64,000 nucleotides of DNA from Acidiphilium multivorum AIU301 (GTDB lineage: Bacteria; Pseudomonadota; Alphaproteobacteria; Acetobacterales; Acetobacteraceae): positions 1 to 64,000 of the forward strand of contig NC_015186.1 of assembly GCF_000202835.1 (NCBI RefSeq), read 5' to 3'. A model generated the notes under the pieces. The model saw nothing but the letters and a program-made list of their open reading frames with translations. It did no database searches and was not told where the DNA came from. How positions within the stretch are numbered: position 1 is the first letter of the stretch; each line of letters opens with the position of its first letter. Of the stretch, positions 26,325-34,255 are shown in pieces. Made by a program: the position numbers and the translations under genes.

Positions 26325-28286
26325 TCAGACGTCGAGTTCCTGCACGCTCGAGGCATGGTCCTGGATGAAGCGGAAGCGCAGCTCGGGCTTCCGCCCCATC
26401 AGGCTCTCGACGATTTCCGCCGTTTCAGCTCGTGCCTCGGGCGGGGCGAGAACGCGCAGCAGCACGCGGCGCTTCGGGTCCATCGTGGTTTCCTTGAGAA
26501 TTGCCGGCGGCATCTCGCCAAGCCCCTTGAAGCGGCTGATCTCGACCTTGGCGTTCGCCTTGAACGCCGTCTTCACCAGCCGGTCGCGCTCGCCATCGTC
26601 CATCGCATAGACCGACTTGCCGCCCTGGGTGAGGCGGTAGAGCGGCGGCTGGGCGAGATAGACATGGCCGCCGCGGATCAGTTCCGGCAACTCGCGGTAG
26701 AAGAACGTCATCAGCAGTGACGCGATGTGAGCGCCGTCAACATCGGCGTCGGTCATGATGATGATCCGGCCGTAGCGCAGCGCGTCGATCTGGAACCGGT
26801 CGCCGACGCCGCAGCCCAGCGCCTCGATCAGGTCTTTCAGTTCCTGGTTCTGCCGGAGCTTCTCGGTGGAGGCGGAGGCGACGTTGAGGATCTTGCCGCG
26901 CAGCGGCAGCACCGCCTGGGTCTCGCGGTTGCGCGCCTGCTTGGCCGAGCCGCCCGCAGAATCGCCCTCGACCAGAAAGATCTCGGTATCCTCGCGGCTC
27001 TCGCGCGAGCAATCGGTCAGCTTGCCGGGCAGGCGAAGGCGTCGCGTGGCGGATTTGCGCGGCGTGTCCTTCTGCTCGCGGCGGCGGATGCGTTCCTCCG
27101 CCCGCTCGATCACGAAGGCGAGAAGATTGTCGGCGTTGGCCGGATCGCCGGTGAGAAAATGCTCGAACCGGTCGCGCAGCGCCGCCTCGGTCAGTTTCTG
27201 CGCCTCGGGCGAGGTCAGCTTTTCCTTGGTCTGGCCCTGGAATTGCGGGTCGCGGATGAACAGCGAGAGCTTGGCGGCGAGCGCGCCGGTCGCATCCTCG
27301 GCGGTGATCACCGCGGCGCGCTTGTTGCCGCGCTGCTCGCCGAAGCCGCGCAGGCCCTTGAGCAGGGCGGCGCGGAACCCCGCCTCATGCGTGCCGCCGA
27401 GCGTCGTCGGGATCGTGTTGCAATAGGTCGAGAGCGTGGCCTCGCCGGTTTCCAGCCAGGCGCAGGCCCACTCGATCCGCCCGGCATCGTCCGGCAGGTC
27501 GGCCTGCCCGGCCCAGACCGGGGCGACGAGCTTCGGCGCGGCGCCCAGTTCCTCCGCCAGCGAATCGGCGAGGCCGCCGGGGAAATGCAGCTCCGCCTGC
27601 GCCGGCACATCGGCACCCGCCGCGATCAGCGCCGCATCGCAGGCCCAGCGGATCCGCACGCCGCGGAACAGATAGGCCTTCGAGCGGCACATGCGGTAGA
27701 GCCGCGCCGGGCTGAACTTCTTGTCGCCGAAAATCTCGGGATCGGGGACGAAGCGGATCAGCGTGCCACGCCGGTTCGGCGTCGCCCCGGCATTGACCAG
27801 CTTGGTCAGCGGCTTGCCGCGGGCATAATCCTGTTTCCAGAGTGTTTTCTCGCGGGCGACCTCGACCTCCAGCCGCTCGGCCAGCGCGTTCACCACCGAA
27901 GAGCCGACGCCGTGCAGACCGCCCGAGGTGGCATAGGCCTTGCCGGCGAACTTGCCGCCGGAATGCAGGGTGGTGAGAATCACCTCGAGTGCCGACTTGT
28001 CGCGGAATTTCGGGTGCGGATCGACCGGGATGCCGCGCCCGTTATCGCGCACCGTGAGCAGGTTGCCGGGCGCAAGCGTCATCTCGATGATCGAGGCGTG
28101 GCCGGCTACGGCCTCGTCCATTGCGTTGTCGAGCAGTTCGGCGGCGAGGTGGTGCATCGCCGCATCGTCGGTGCCGCCGATATACATGCCGGGGCGCCGG
28201 CGAACCGGTTCCAGCCCTTCGAGAACCTCGATGTCCTTGGCGGAATAGCTCGCCTGGCCGGCGGCCTGCTCGAACAGATCGGTCAC
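26325..28286 (-). CDS. parE: DNA topoisomerase IV subunit B
   Basis: ATPase subunit of topoisomerase IV, which decatenates daughter chromosomes. The 653-residue protein has the GHKL ATPase domain (LEPVRRRPGMYIGG, ELLDNAMDEAVAGHA, VRDNGRGIPVD, GGLHGVGSSVVNAL), a transducer domain, and the TOPRIM domain (FLVEGDSAGGSAKQAR, IMTDADVDGAHIASLL). The C-terminal GRKPELRFRFI tail is also typical. The length and the ATPase-domain DPHPKFRDKSALE favour ParE over GyrB, which is usually longer (about 800 residues). It lies 25 bases downstream of cmk on the same strand. Confidence 0.93.
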   Translation of the reverse strand: MTDLFEQAAGQASYSAKDIEVLEGLEPVRRRPGMYIGGTDDAAMHHLAAELLDNAMDEAVAGHASIIEMTLAPGNLLTVRDNGRGIPVDPHPKFRDKSALEVILTTLHSGGKFAGKAYATSGGLHGVGSSVVNALAERLEVEVAREKTLWKQDYARGKPLTKLVNAGATPNRRGTLIRFVPDPEIFGDKKFSPARLYRMCRSKAYLFRGVRIRWACDAALIAAGADVPAQAELHFPGGLADSLAEELGAAPKLVAPVWAGQADLPDDAGRIEWACAWLETGEATLSTYCNTIPTTLGGTHEAGFRAALLKGLRGFGEQRGNKRAAVITAEDATGALAAKLSLFIRDPQFQGQTKEKLTSPEAQKLTEAALRDRFEHFLTGDPANADNLLAFVIERAEERIRRREQKDTPRKSATRRLRLPGKLTDCSRESREDTEIFLVEGDSAGGSAKQARNRETQAVLPLRGKILNVASASTEKLRQNQELKDLIEALGCGVGDRFQIDALRYGRIIIMTDADVDGAHIASLLMTFFYRELPELIRGGHVYLAQPPLYRLTQGGKSVYAMDDGERDRLVKTAFKANAKVEISRFKGLGEMPPAILKETTMDPKRRVLLRVLAPPEARAETAEIVESLMGRKPELRFRFIQDHASSVQELDV

Positions 28287-28311
28287 GCTGTCTCCTCTGG
28301 TCCGGGCGGGG

Positions 28312-28950
28312 TTACCCCCGCGCGAGTACCTTGTTCACCAGATCGGCCGCCGCGGTAAAGGCATGATTGGCATCCATGTGGCTCGTGTCGAGCAGCAGGG
28401 CGTCCTTCGCCTGCACCAGCGGGGCGGCGGCGCGGGTGCGGTCGGCCTCGTCGCGGGCGGCAAGTTCGGCGCGCACCGAGTCGAAGCCGGGATCGATTCC
28501 GTGGGCGAGGCGCTCCAGATGCCGGCGTTTCGCCCGCACATCCAGCGAGGCGGTGACGAAGAGTTTCACATCGGCCTCGGGAAACACGATCGTGCCGATG
28601 TCCCGCCCGTCCAGCACCGCGCCGGAGGCGTCGGCGAATCGGCGCTGGAAGTCGAGCAGCGCGGCGCGCACCGGCTTGATCGAGGCGACGGCGCTGGCCG
28701 CGCGGTCGACCTCAGGGGTGCGCAGATCGCCGCGTTCGAGATCGAGCCGGCTGAGTGAGCGGGCCTGTTCCTCGCTGGCCGCCGGATCGGCCGGATCGCC
28801 GCCACGGTCGAGCACGCGGCGCGCCACGGCGCGGTAGAGCAGGCCGGTATCGAGATAGGGCAGGTTGAAGGCGGCGGCGAGGCGGCGCGCGAGCGTGCCC
28901 TTGCCGGAGGCGGCCGGCCCGTCGATCGCGATGACGATCGGCCGCGTCAC
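28312..28950 (-). CDS. cmk: Cytidylate kinase
   Basis: P-loop kinase phosphorylating CMP and dCMP. The 212-residue protein opens with IAIDGPAASGKGTLARRLA (Walker A), then FNLPYLDTGLLYRAVARR, LDGRDIGTIVFPEADVKLFV and RDEADRTRAAAPLVQAKDALLLDTS, all diagnostic. Its start overlaps the aroA stop (28947-28950, ATGA), and aroA-cmk is a common bacterial pairing, often followed by rpsA. Here parE follows instead. Confidence 0.95.
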   Translation of the reverse strand: MTRPIVIAIDGPAASGKGTLARRLAAAFNLPYLDTGLLYRAVARRVLDRGGDPADPAASEEQARSLSRLDLERGDLRTPEVDRAASAVASIKPVRAALLDFQRRFADASGAVLDGRDIGTIVFPEADVKLFVTASLDVRAKRRHLERLAHGIDPGFDSVRAELAARDEADRTRAAAPLVQAKDALLLDTSHMDANHAFTAAADLVNKVLARG

Positions 28951-30284
28951 GCCGCCGCCTCGATCGCCGCGCCGATTCCGCGCATCAGCGGCAGGAAGCC
29001 GGGGAAGCTCGTATCGATAAAGCGCGCATCGTCGATGGTCACCGGGGTCTCGGTCGCGAGGCCCATGACGAGCGCGCTCATTGCCAGGCGGTGATCCATA
29101 TGCGTCGCCACGGTGGCGCCGCCGCGCGCGCCGCCGCCCTCGATGATCAGGTCGTCGCCGTCCACCTGCGCCTTGACGCCATTGGCGGTGATCATGGCGA
29201 GCGTCGCGGCCAGCCGGTCGCTTTCCTTCACCCGCAGCTCCGCGAGGCCACGCAGCCGCGAGCTGCCGCGCGCCATCGCGCAGGCGACGGCGAGAATCGG
29301 ATATTCGTCGATCATCGAGGGGGCGCGTTCCGCCGGCACATCGACGGCGCGCAGATCCGAGGCGGTGACGATGAGATCGCCCACGGGCTCGCCGCCGGCC
29401 TCGCGGGCATTTACGATCTCGATCGCCGCTCCCATCTCGCGCAGGGTGAGGAACAGCCCGGTCCGCAGCGGGTTCAGCCCGACGCCCCCGATCGTGACGC
29501 GCGAGCCCGGCACGATCAGCGCGGCGACGATCGGGAAGGCGGCCGACGACGGATCGCCCGGCACGACGACATCCGCGCCGCGCAGCTCCGGCTGTCCCCG
29601 CAGGCGGATCAGCTTGCCCGTGCCATGCGTGGCCACCTCCACCTCGGCGCCGAAATAGCGGAGCATGTTCTCGGAATGGTCGCGGGTCGGCTCCGGTTCC
29701 TCGATTTCGGTGATGCCGCGGGCGTTCAGCCCGGCGAGCAGAAGCGCCGACTTCACCTGCGCGGAGGCGACCGGCAGCCGGTAGGAGAGCGGCATCGCCT
29801 CGGCGGCACCGCGCACCGAAAGCGGCAGGCGCCCGCCCTCTCGCGCGGCGAAGACGGCGCCTGTCGCGCCCAGCGGATCGATCACCCGGCGCATCGGCCG
29901 GCGGCGGAGCGAGGCATCGCCGGTCATCACGGCGAAAATGTCGTGGCTCGCGAGAATGCCGCAGAGCAGTCGCGCGGCGGTGCCGGAATTGCCCATGTCG
30001 AGCACGTCGTCCGGGCTCTGCAACCCGCCGATGCCGGGGCCGGAGGCGCGCCAGGCACCCGGGCCGGTGCGCTCCACCGTTGCGCCCAGCGCGCGCATGG
30101 CGGCGGCGGTCCGCAGCACGTCCTCGCCTTCCAGCAGGCCGGAAATCCGGGTTTCACCGACCGCGAGGCCGGCGAACATCAGCGCGCGATGCGAAATCGA
30201 CTTGTCGCCCGGAACGGTGATCGTGCCGGTGAGCGGCGTGGCAGGGCGGCGTGAGGTCTGGGGCAGCGTTGCGGCGTGTTCCAT
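28947..30284 (-). CDS. aroA: 3-phosphoshikimate 1-carboxyvinyltransferase, class II-like
   Basis: Shikimate pathway enzyme joining PEP to shikimate-3-phosphate. The 445-residue protein carries PGDKSISHRALMFAGLAVGE, TRISGLLEGEDVLRTAAAMR and SAQVKSALLLAGLNARG, which resemble the class II EPSP synthases such as the CP4 enzyme. The PEP-site loop reads GNSGTAARL with Gly at residue 101. That Gly matches glyphosate-sensitive enzymes, whereas CP4 has Ala at the equivalent place. It overlaps cmk by four bases. It is divergent from the FYDLN zinc-ribbon gene. Confidence 0.95.
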   Translation of the reverse strand: MEHAATLPQTSRRPATPLTGTITVPGDKSISHRALMFAGLAVGETRISGLLEGEDVLRTAAAMRALGATVERTGPGAWRASGPGIGGLQSPDDVLDMGNSGTAARLLCGILASHDIFAVMTGDASLRRRPMRRVIDPLGATGAVFAAREGGRLPLSVRGAAEAMPLSYRLPVASAQVKSALLLAGLNARGITEIEEPEPTRDHSENMLRYFGAEVEVATHGTGKLIRLRGQPELRGADVVVPGDPSSAAFPIVAALIVPGSRVTIGGVGLNPLRTGLFLTLREMGAAIEIVNAREAGGEPVGDLIVTASDLRAVDVPAERAPSMIDEYPILAVACAMARGSSRLRGLAELRVKESDRLAATLAMITANGVKAQVDGDDLIIEGGGARGGATVATHMDHRLAMSALVMGLATETPVTIDDARFIDTSFPGFLPLMRGIGAAIEAAA

Positions 30285-30422
30285 GGCGCGGCGCTTACCA
30301 CGAGTGGACGATTTTGCCAGCCATCATTGTCGGCGGCCGTCAGGGTTTGACAAGCAGGGCGATGGGTGGCATGGCGCCCGCCCTGACGGACTCCACCGCT
30401 CACCCTGGAATGCGAGGCTCTC

Positions 30423-30746
30423 ATGGCGAAGCCTGAACTTGGCGACAAACATACCTGTGTGTCCTGCGGCGCGCGCTTTTTCGACCTAGGCAAGGTTCCG
30501 GCCGTCTGCCCGAAATGCGGCACCGAACAGCCGGCCGAGCAGCCGAAGCTCAAGCGCAGCGTACCAATGCCCGACGACGCCAAGAAGCCGGCCAAGGCGC
30601 AGACCACCGAGGACGACGTCGACACGGATGACGTGGAGGATACCGGCGACGACGATATCCTGACGGATGCCGATGATCTCGAGGACGACGATGCGATCGA
30701 TGCCGATATCGAGGTCGAGCGCGACAGTGACGAGAACGAAAGATAA
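30423..30746 (+). CDS. TIGR02300/FYDLN-type zinc-ribbon acidic protein
   Basis: A 107-residue protein. The N-terminus has a zinc ribbon (CVSCG near residue 13, CPKCG near residue 32) with the family FYDLN-like motif here written FFDLGKVPAVCPKCG. The C-terminal half is an intensely acidic low-complexity tail of Asp and Glu. The family is conserved in alphaproteobacteria and of unknown function. It commonly lies near aroA and cmk, as here (divergent, 138 bases apart). Confidence 0.9.
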   Translation: MAKPELGDKHTCVSCGARFFDLGKVPAVCPKCGTEQPAEQPKLKRSVPMPDDAKKPAKAQTTEDDVDTDDVEDTGDDDILTDADDLEDDDAIDADIEVERDSDENER

Positions 30747-30858
30747 TTTTCCTTTCCGGGTCGAATTTGTTTACCGAATTGTAATCTGGAGCGGGTCATG
30801 TTCGGGCGCAGCCAAAAACGGCTGTTCCTGAAGGACACTCCTGAGAAGGAAACCCGCG

Positions 30859-31050
30859 ATGACCCAGTTCGCCCCGGCGAAAACCGCCGACCATCACGAG
30901 CCGATCGTCAGCCCGCTCATTCTTGTCGACCGCCTGATTTCGCTGGCGCAGGATGCCGAGCGCGCCGGGTTGCCGGCCGTCGCCAACCGGCTGGTCCGCC
31001 TTGCCCTGCGCAGCTGCGTTCCGCCCGCCGGCGGCACGCATCGCCACTGA
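30859..31050 (+). CDS. Small hypothetical protein (63 aa)
   Basis: A 63-residue ORF with a good ribosome site (AGAAGGAA, about seven bases upstream). The central part (PLILVDRLISLAQDAERAGLPA) forms an amphipathic helix pair, followed by NRLVRLALRSC. Composition fits the flanking chromosome. I do not recognise it. It lies between the zinc-ribbon gene and the CoA-transferase gene, all on the plus strand. Confidence 0.55.
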   Translation: MTQFAPAKTADHHEPIVSPLILVDRLISLAQDAERAGLPAVANRLVRLALRSCVPPAGGTHRH

Positions 31051-31069
31051 TCCGCCGTCGTCGCGTTCC

Positions 31070-31131
31070 GACCTCCCGTTTTTGACCTGACTTCACAGGC
31101 TCGCTATTGCGGGTCGCGTTGACGGGAGGTC
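31070..31131 (+). promoter_or_regulatory. Long-range hairpin covering the CoA-transferase Shine-Dalgarno
   Basis: GACCTCCCGT at 31070-31079 is the exact reverse complement of ACGGGAGGTC at 31122-31131. The second arm contains the GGGAGGT ribosome site of the gene starting at 31136. In the mRNA, the 10-bp GC-rich pairing across a 42-nt loop would hide the Shine-Dalgarno. This is seen in the sequence; a regulatory role is inference. Confidence 0.5.
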
Positions 31132-31135
31132 ATGA

Positions 31136-32365
31136 ATGTCTGAACAGCCATCCGCTGGAATCGCGTCGCCCTCGGGCCCGCTCGCCGGACTGACGGTATT
31201 CGATCTGACGCGAGTGCTCGCCGGTCCCACCTGCGTGCAGATGCTGGCCGATCTCGGGGCCGAGGTGATCAAGATCGAGAAGCCGGGCAGCGGCGACGAT
31301 ACCCGTGGATTCGCGCCTCCCGCGCTGCCGGGCACCGAGCAGAGCGCCTATTTCGCCGGCGCCAATCGCAACAAACGGTCCGTGACGCTCGATATCGCAA
31401 AGCCCGAGGGCCAGAAACTGGCGCGCGCGCTGATCGCGAAGAGCGATATCCTGGTCGAGAACTTCAAGGTCGGCACGCTGCCGCGCTATGGCCTCGGCTA
31501 TAACGATCTCAGGGCCGACAATCCGGGGCTGATCTATTGCTCGATCACCGGATTCGGCCAGACCGGCCCCTATGCGTCCCGCCCCGGCTACGACAGCCTG
31601 ATCCAGGCCATGGGTGGCATCATGTCGCTTACCGGCGTGCCGGATGGCCAGCCGATGAAGGTGGGCGTGCCGGTCGCCGACCTTTTTGCCGGGCTCTACG
31701 GCGCGATCGGCGTGCTCGCCGCGCTGCGCCACCGGGAAATCACCGGGCAGGGCCAGCACATCGATATCGGCATGCTGGACACGCATGTCGCCTGGCTCGC
31801 AAATCAGGGCATGAACTACCTCGCCTCCGGCAAGAATCCCCCGCGCCTCGGCAATGAGCACCCGAATATCGTTCCCTATCAGGTTTTCGCGACCGAAGAC
31901 GGCCATATCGTGCTCTCGATCGGTAACGACCCGACCTTCGCGCGTTTCTGCAACGCGTTCGGACTGGAGCACCTGTTGGCTGACGAGCGGTTCGCCACGA
32001 ATGCCGCCCGCGTCGCCAATCGCGCATTTGTGACCGACACCCTCGCTGCGGTTCTGGCGCGGCATCCGTCCGCCTGGTGGCTGGAACGGCTGGAAGAGCT
32101 GAAGATCGGCTGCGGCCCGATCAACACGCTGGAGCAGGTCTTCGCCGATCCGCACGTGATCGCGCGCGGCAACCTGATCGAAATGACCAGAAGCGACGGC
32201 GTGCCGGTGAAGCTCGTCGCCAATCCGGTCCGCCTGTCGGAAACGCCGGTGGATTATCGCCTCGCACCTCCCATGTTGGGAGAGCATACCGACGAGGTGC
32301 TGACCAACATGCTGGGACTCGACGAACCGGCCCGCGCCGCGCTGCGCCGGGACGGCATCATCTGA
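31136..32365 (+). CDS. CaiB/BaiF family CoA-transferase (class III)
   Basis: Predicted 409-residue family III CoA-transferase, which moves CoA between carboxylic acids through an aspartyl anhydride. Motifs are GPLAGLTVFDLTRVLAGPTC (N-terminal CoA site), GAEVIKIEKPGSGDDTR, YSITGFGQTGPY-like CSITGFGQTGPYASRPGYD and the catalytic Asp region QHIDIGMLDTHVAWLANQGM. Substrates are not predictable; succinate or oxalate/formate types look alike. GGGAGGT precedes the ATG and is within a predicted hairpin. It is followed 14 bases later by an alpha/beta hydrolase. Confidence 0.9.
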   Translation: MSEQPSAGIASPSGPLAGLTVFDLTRVLAGPTCVQMLADLGAEVIKIEKPGSGDDTRGFAPPALPGTEQSAYFAGANRNKRSVTLDIAKPEGQKLARALIAKSDILVENFKVGTLPRYGLGYNDLRADNPGLIYCSITGFGQTGPYASRPGYDSLIQAMGGIMSLTGVPDGQPMKVGVPVADLFAGLYGAIGVLAALRHREITGQGQHIDIGMLDTHVAWLANQGMNYLASGKNPPRLGNEHPNIVPYQVFATEDGHIVLSIGNDPTFARFCNAFGLEHLLADERFATNAARVANRAFVTDTLAAVLARHPSAWWLERLEELKIGCGPINTLEQVFADPHVIARGNLIEMTRSDGVPVKLVANPVRLSETPVDYRLAPPMLGEHTDEVLTNMLGLDEPARAALRRDGII

Positions 32366-32379
32366 AGGACGGCCGGATC

Positions 32380-33219
32380 GTGGCGCGGCAGGGTTTCGTT
32401 CCCTATCTGCTCGGCAACGATTTCCACCGGCTCGCCTTCGTGGAATTCGGCAACCCGGCCGCGCCGGCCGTGCTCTGCGTGCATGGCCTGACCCGCAACG
32501 GGCGCGATTTCGACATTCTCGCGGACAGCCTGGCCGATCGCTATCATGTGATCTGCCCCGACCTGCCGGGCCGCGGACGATCGGAATGGCTGCGCGACGG
32601 GGCGCTCTATCAGCCCCCTTCCTACGTCATCGCGCTGGCGCATCTGCTCGCCTGGCTGAACAAGCCGGTTGCCTGGGTCGGCACGTCGCTGGGCGGGATC
32701 TGCGGCATGATGGTCGCCGCCGCGGCGCACACGCCGATCACCCGCCTCGTGCTCAACGATATCGGCCCGCATATTCCCGCCGCGGCGCTCGGCCGGATCC
32801 GCGACTACATGGGCGAGGCACCCGCTGCCTTTCCCGATCTTGCGGCGCTCGAAGCCCATCTGCGCACCGTGCATGCGCCGTTCGGCCCGCTGACCGATCC
32901 GCAATGGGCCGCTCTCGCGCTTCATTCGGCACGGCCCGTCGAGGGCGGCGGGCTCGCGTTGCATTACGATCCCGCGATCGCCGAACCGATCCGCGCCTCG
33001 GTGCCCATGGATGCCGATCTCGGCGCGATCTGGACGGCGATCCGCGTGCCGGTGCTTGCCCTTCGCGGCGCCACCAGCGACCTGCTGACCGAAGCGACCC
33101 TCGCGCGCATGGAGGAGGATGGCGCCGCCACGCATACCGTGCCGGCATGCGGCCACGCGCCGGCGCTGATGGACGGGCCGACCATCGCGGTGATCCGGCG
33201 GTTTCTGGATGGCGCCTGA
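32380..33219 (+). CDS. Alpha/beta-hydrolase fold protein
   Basis: A 279-residue esterase or lyase-like protein. Seen are the oxyanion-hole region VLCVHGLTRNGRDFD, DLPGRGRSEWL and the nucleophile elbow WVGTSLGGICGM (Ser). The late histidine is in VPACGHAPALM and the Asp in VLALRGATSDLLT. The start is a GTG at 32380, chosen because GAAGGA lies ~10 bases upstream and conserved sequence starts there. An ATG far upstream is inside the CoA-transferase gene. It shares one base with the next gene. With a CoA-transferase upstream, an acyl-ester degradation role is possible but unproven. Confidence 0.85.
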   Translation: MARQGFVPYLLGNDFHRLAFVEFGNPAAPAVLCVHGLTRNGRDFDILADSLADRYHVICPDLPGRGRSEWLRDGALYQPPSYVIALAHLLAWLNKPVAWVGTSLGGICGMMVAAAAHTPITRLVLNDIGPHIPAAALGRIRDYMGEAPAAFPDLAALEAHLRTVHAPFGPLTDPQWAALALHSARPVEGGGLALHYDPAIAEPIRASVPMDADLGAIWTAIRVPVLALRGATSDLLTEATLARMEEDGAATHTVPACGHAPALMDGPTIAVIRRFLDGA

Positions 33220-34070
33220 TGCGCTGGCGGACGCGCCTCGACCTCTGGTTCAGGGCGCTGCGCGCGGCCGCGATCGAAGTGATGAGCGGGGAGATGTCGC
33301 TCGTCGCCGCCGGTTGCGCCTTTTACGCCACCCTGGCCCTGTTCCCGGCGATGACGGCGCTGATTTCGCTCTACGGCCTCGCATTCAACCCGGTAACGGT
33401 CGAACCGCAGCTTCTCTATCTGAAACACCTGATGCCGCCGGCCGCCTTCGCGCTGATCGGCGGGCGGATCCAGCAACTGGTTTCCGGCGGCAAGACGACG
33501 CTCGGCATCGGCCTCGTCATCTCGCTGGGCTTCACGCTCTATTCCTCGGCTTCCGGCATCAAGTCGCTGATCTACGCGCTGAACGTGATCCACAAGCGGC
33601 AGGAAACGCGCGGCTTCTTCGAGTTTCAGGCGGTGACCCTGGCGATGACGCTGATTGCCATGCTCGGCGCCGTCATCGCCATCGCCGTGCTGGTCGGCAT
33701 GCCGCTGGTGCTTGCCTTCCTGGGCCTTGCCAAGGCGCCGGCGGTGCTGACGGTGCTGCCCGGATTCGCCCTGCTGATCGGGTCGATGGGTCTGGCGCTC
33801 GGCCTGCTCTACCGATTCGGGCCGGCCTTCGGGCGCGATGCGGGGCACCCGGTCGTACCCGGCGCGCTGGTCGCGATTCTGGTCTGGCTCGTCGTGTCCT
33901 ATGGCTTTGCGGTCTATGTTGGCCAATTCGCGGCCTATAGCCGCACCTACGGGCCCCTGGCGACGATCATCGGTCTGATGATGTGGTTCTATCTGAGCGC
34001 CTATGCCGTGCTGTTCGGGGCGCTGTTCAACGCCACGCTCGACCGCGCGTCTGTGGCATTCCGGCCATAG
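33219..34070 (+). CDS. YihY/BrkB family membrane protein
   Basis: A 283-residue inner-membrane protein with six hydrophobic helices and the YihY/UPF0761 pattern: AAGCAFYATLALFPAMTALIS, LYSSASGIKSLIYALNVIHK, PGALVAILVWLVVSYGFAVYV and YGPLATIIGLMMWFYLSAY. The family was once annotated as ribonuclease BN, which is an error; function is unknown. The ATG overlaps the hydrolase stop (TGATG) by one base. Confidence 0.9.
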   Translation: MRWRTRLDLWFRALRAAAIEVMSGEMSLVAAGCAFYATLALFPAMTALISLYGLAFNPVTVEPQLLYLKHLMPPAAFALIGGRIQQLVSGGKTTLGIGLVISLGFTLYSSASGIKSLIYALNVIHKRQETRGFFEFQAVTLAMTLIAMLGAVIAIAVLVGMPLVLAFLGLAKAPAVLTVLPGFALLIGSMGLALGLLYRFGPAFGRDAGHPVVPGALVAILVWLVVSYGFAVYVGQFAAYSRTYGPLATIIGLMMWFYLSAYAVLFGALFNATLDRASVAFRP

Positions 34071-34255
34071 TTGGAAAACTTGCCGCGCTACCATACGGGA
34101 AACACTGCATCAGCGTTGTCGGCCAGCCACATAGGGTCTATGCGGTTAACATTGGACAAAACTTCTGATGTGTGGGGCGCTGCCGTGCACCGATTCCAGG
34201 CGGTATTCCGGGTTTCGGGCGAGAGGATCGTGATGATGCGCCGCCGCGGTGGCGC

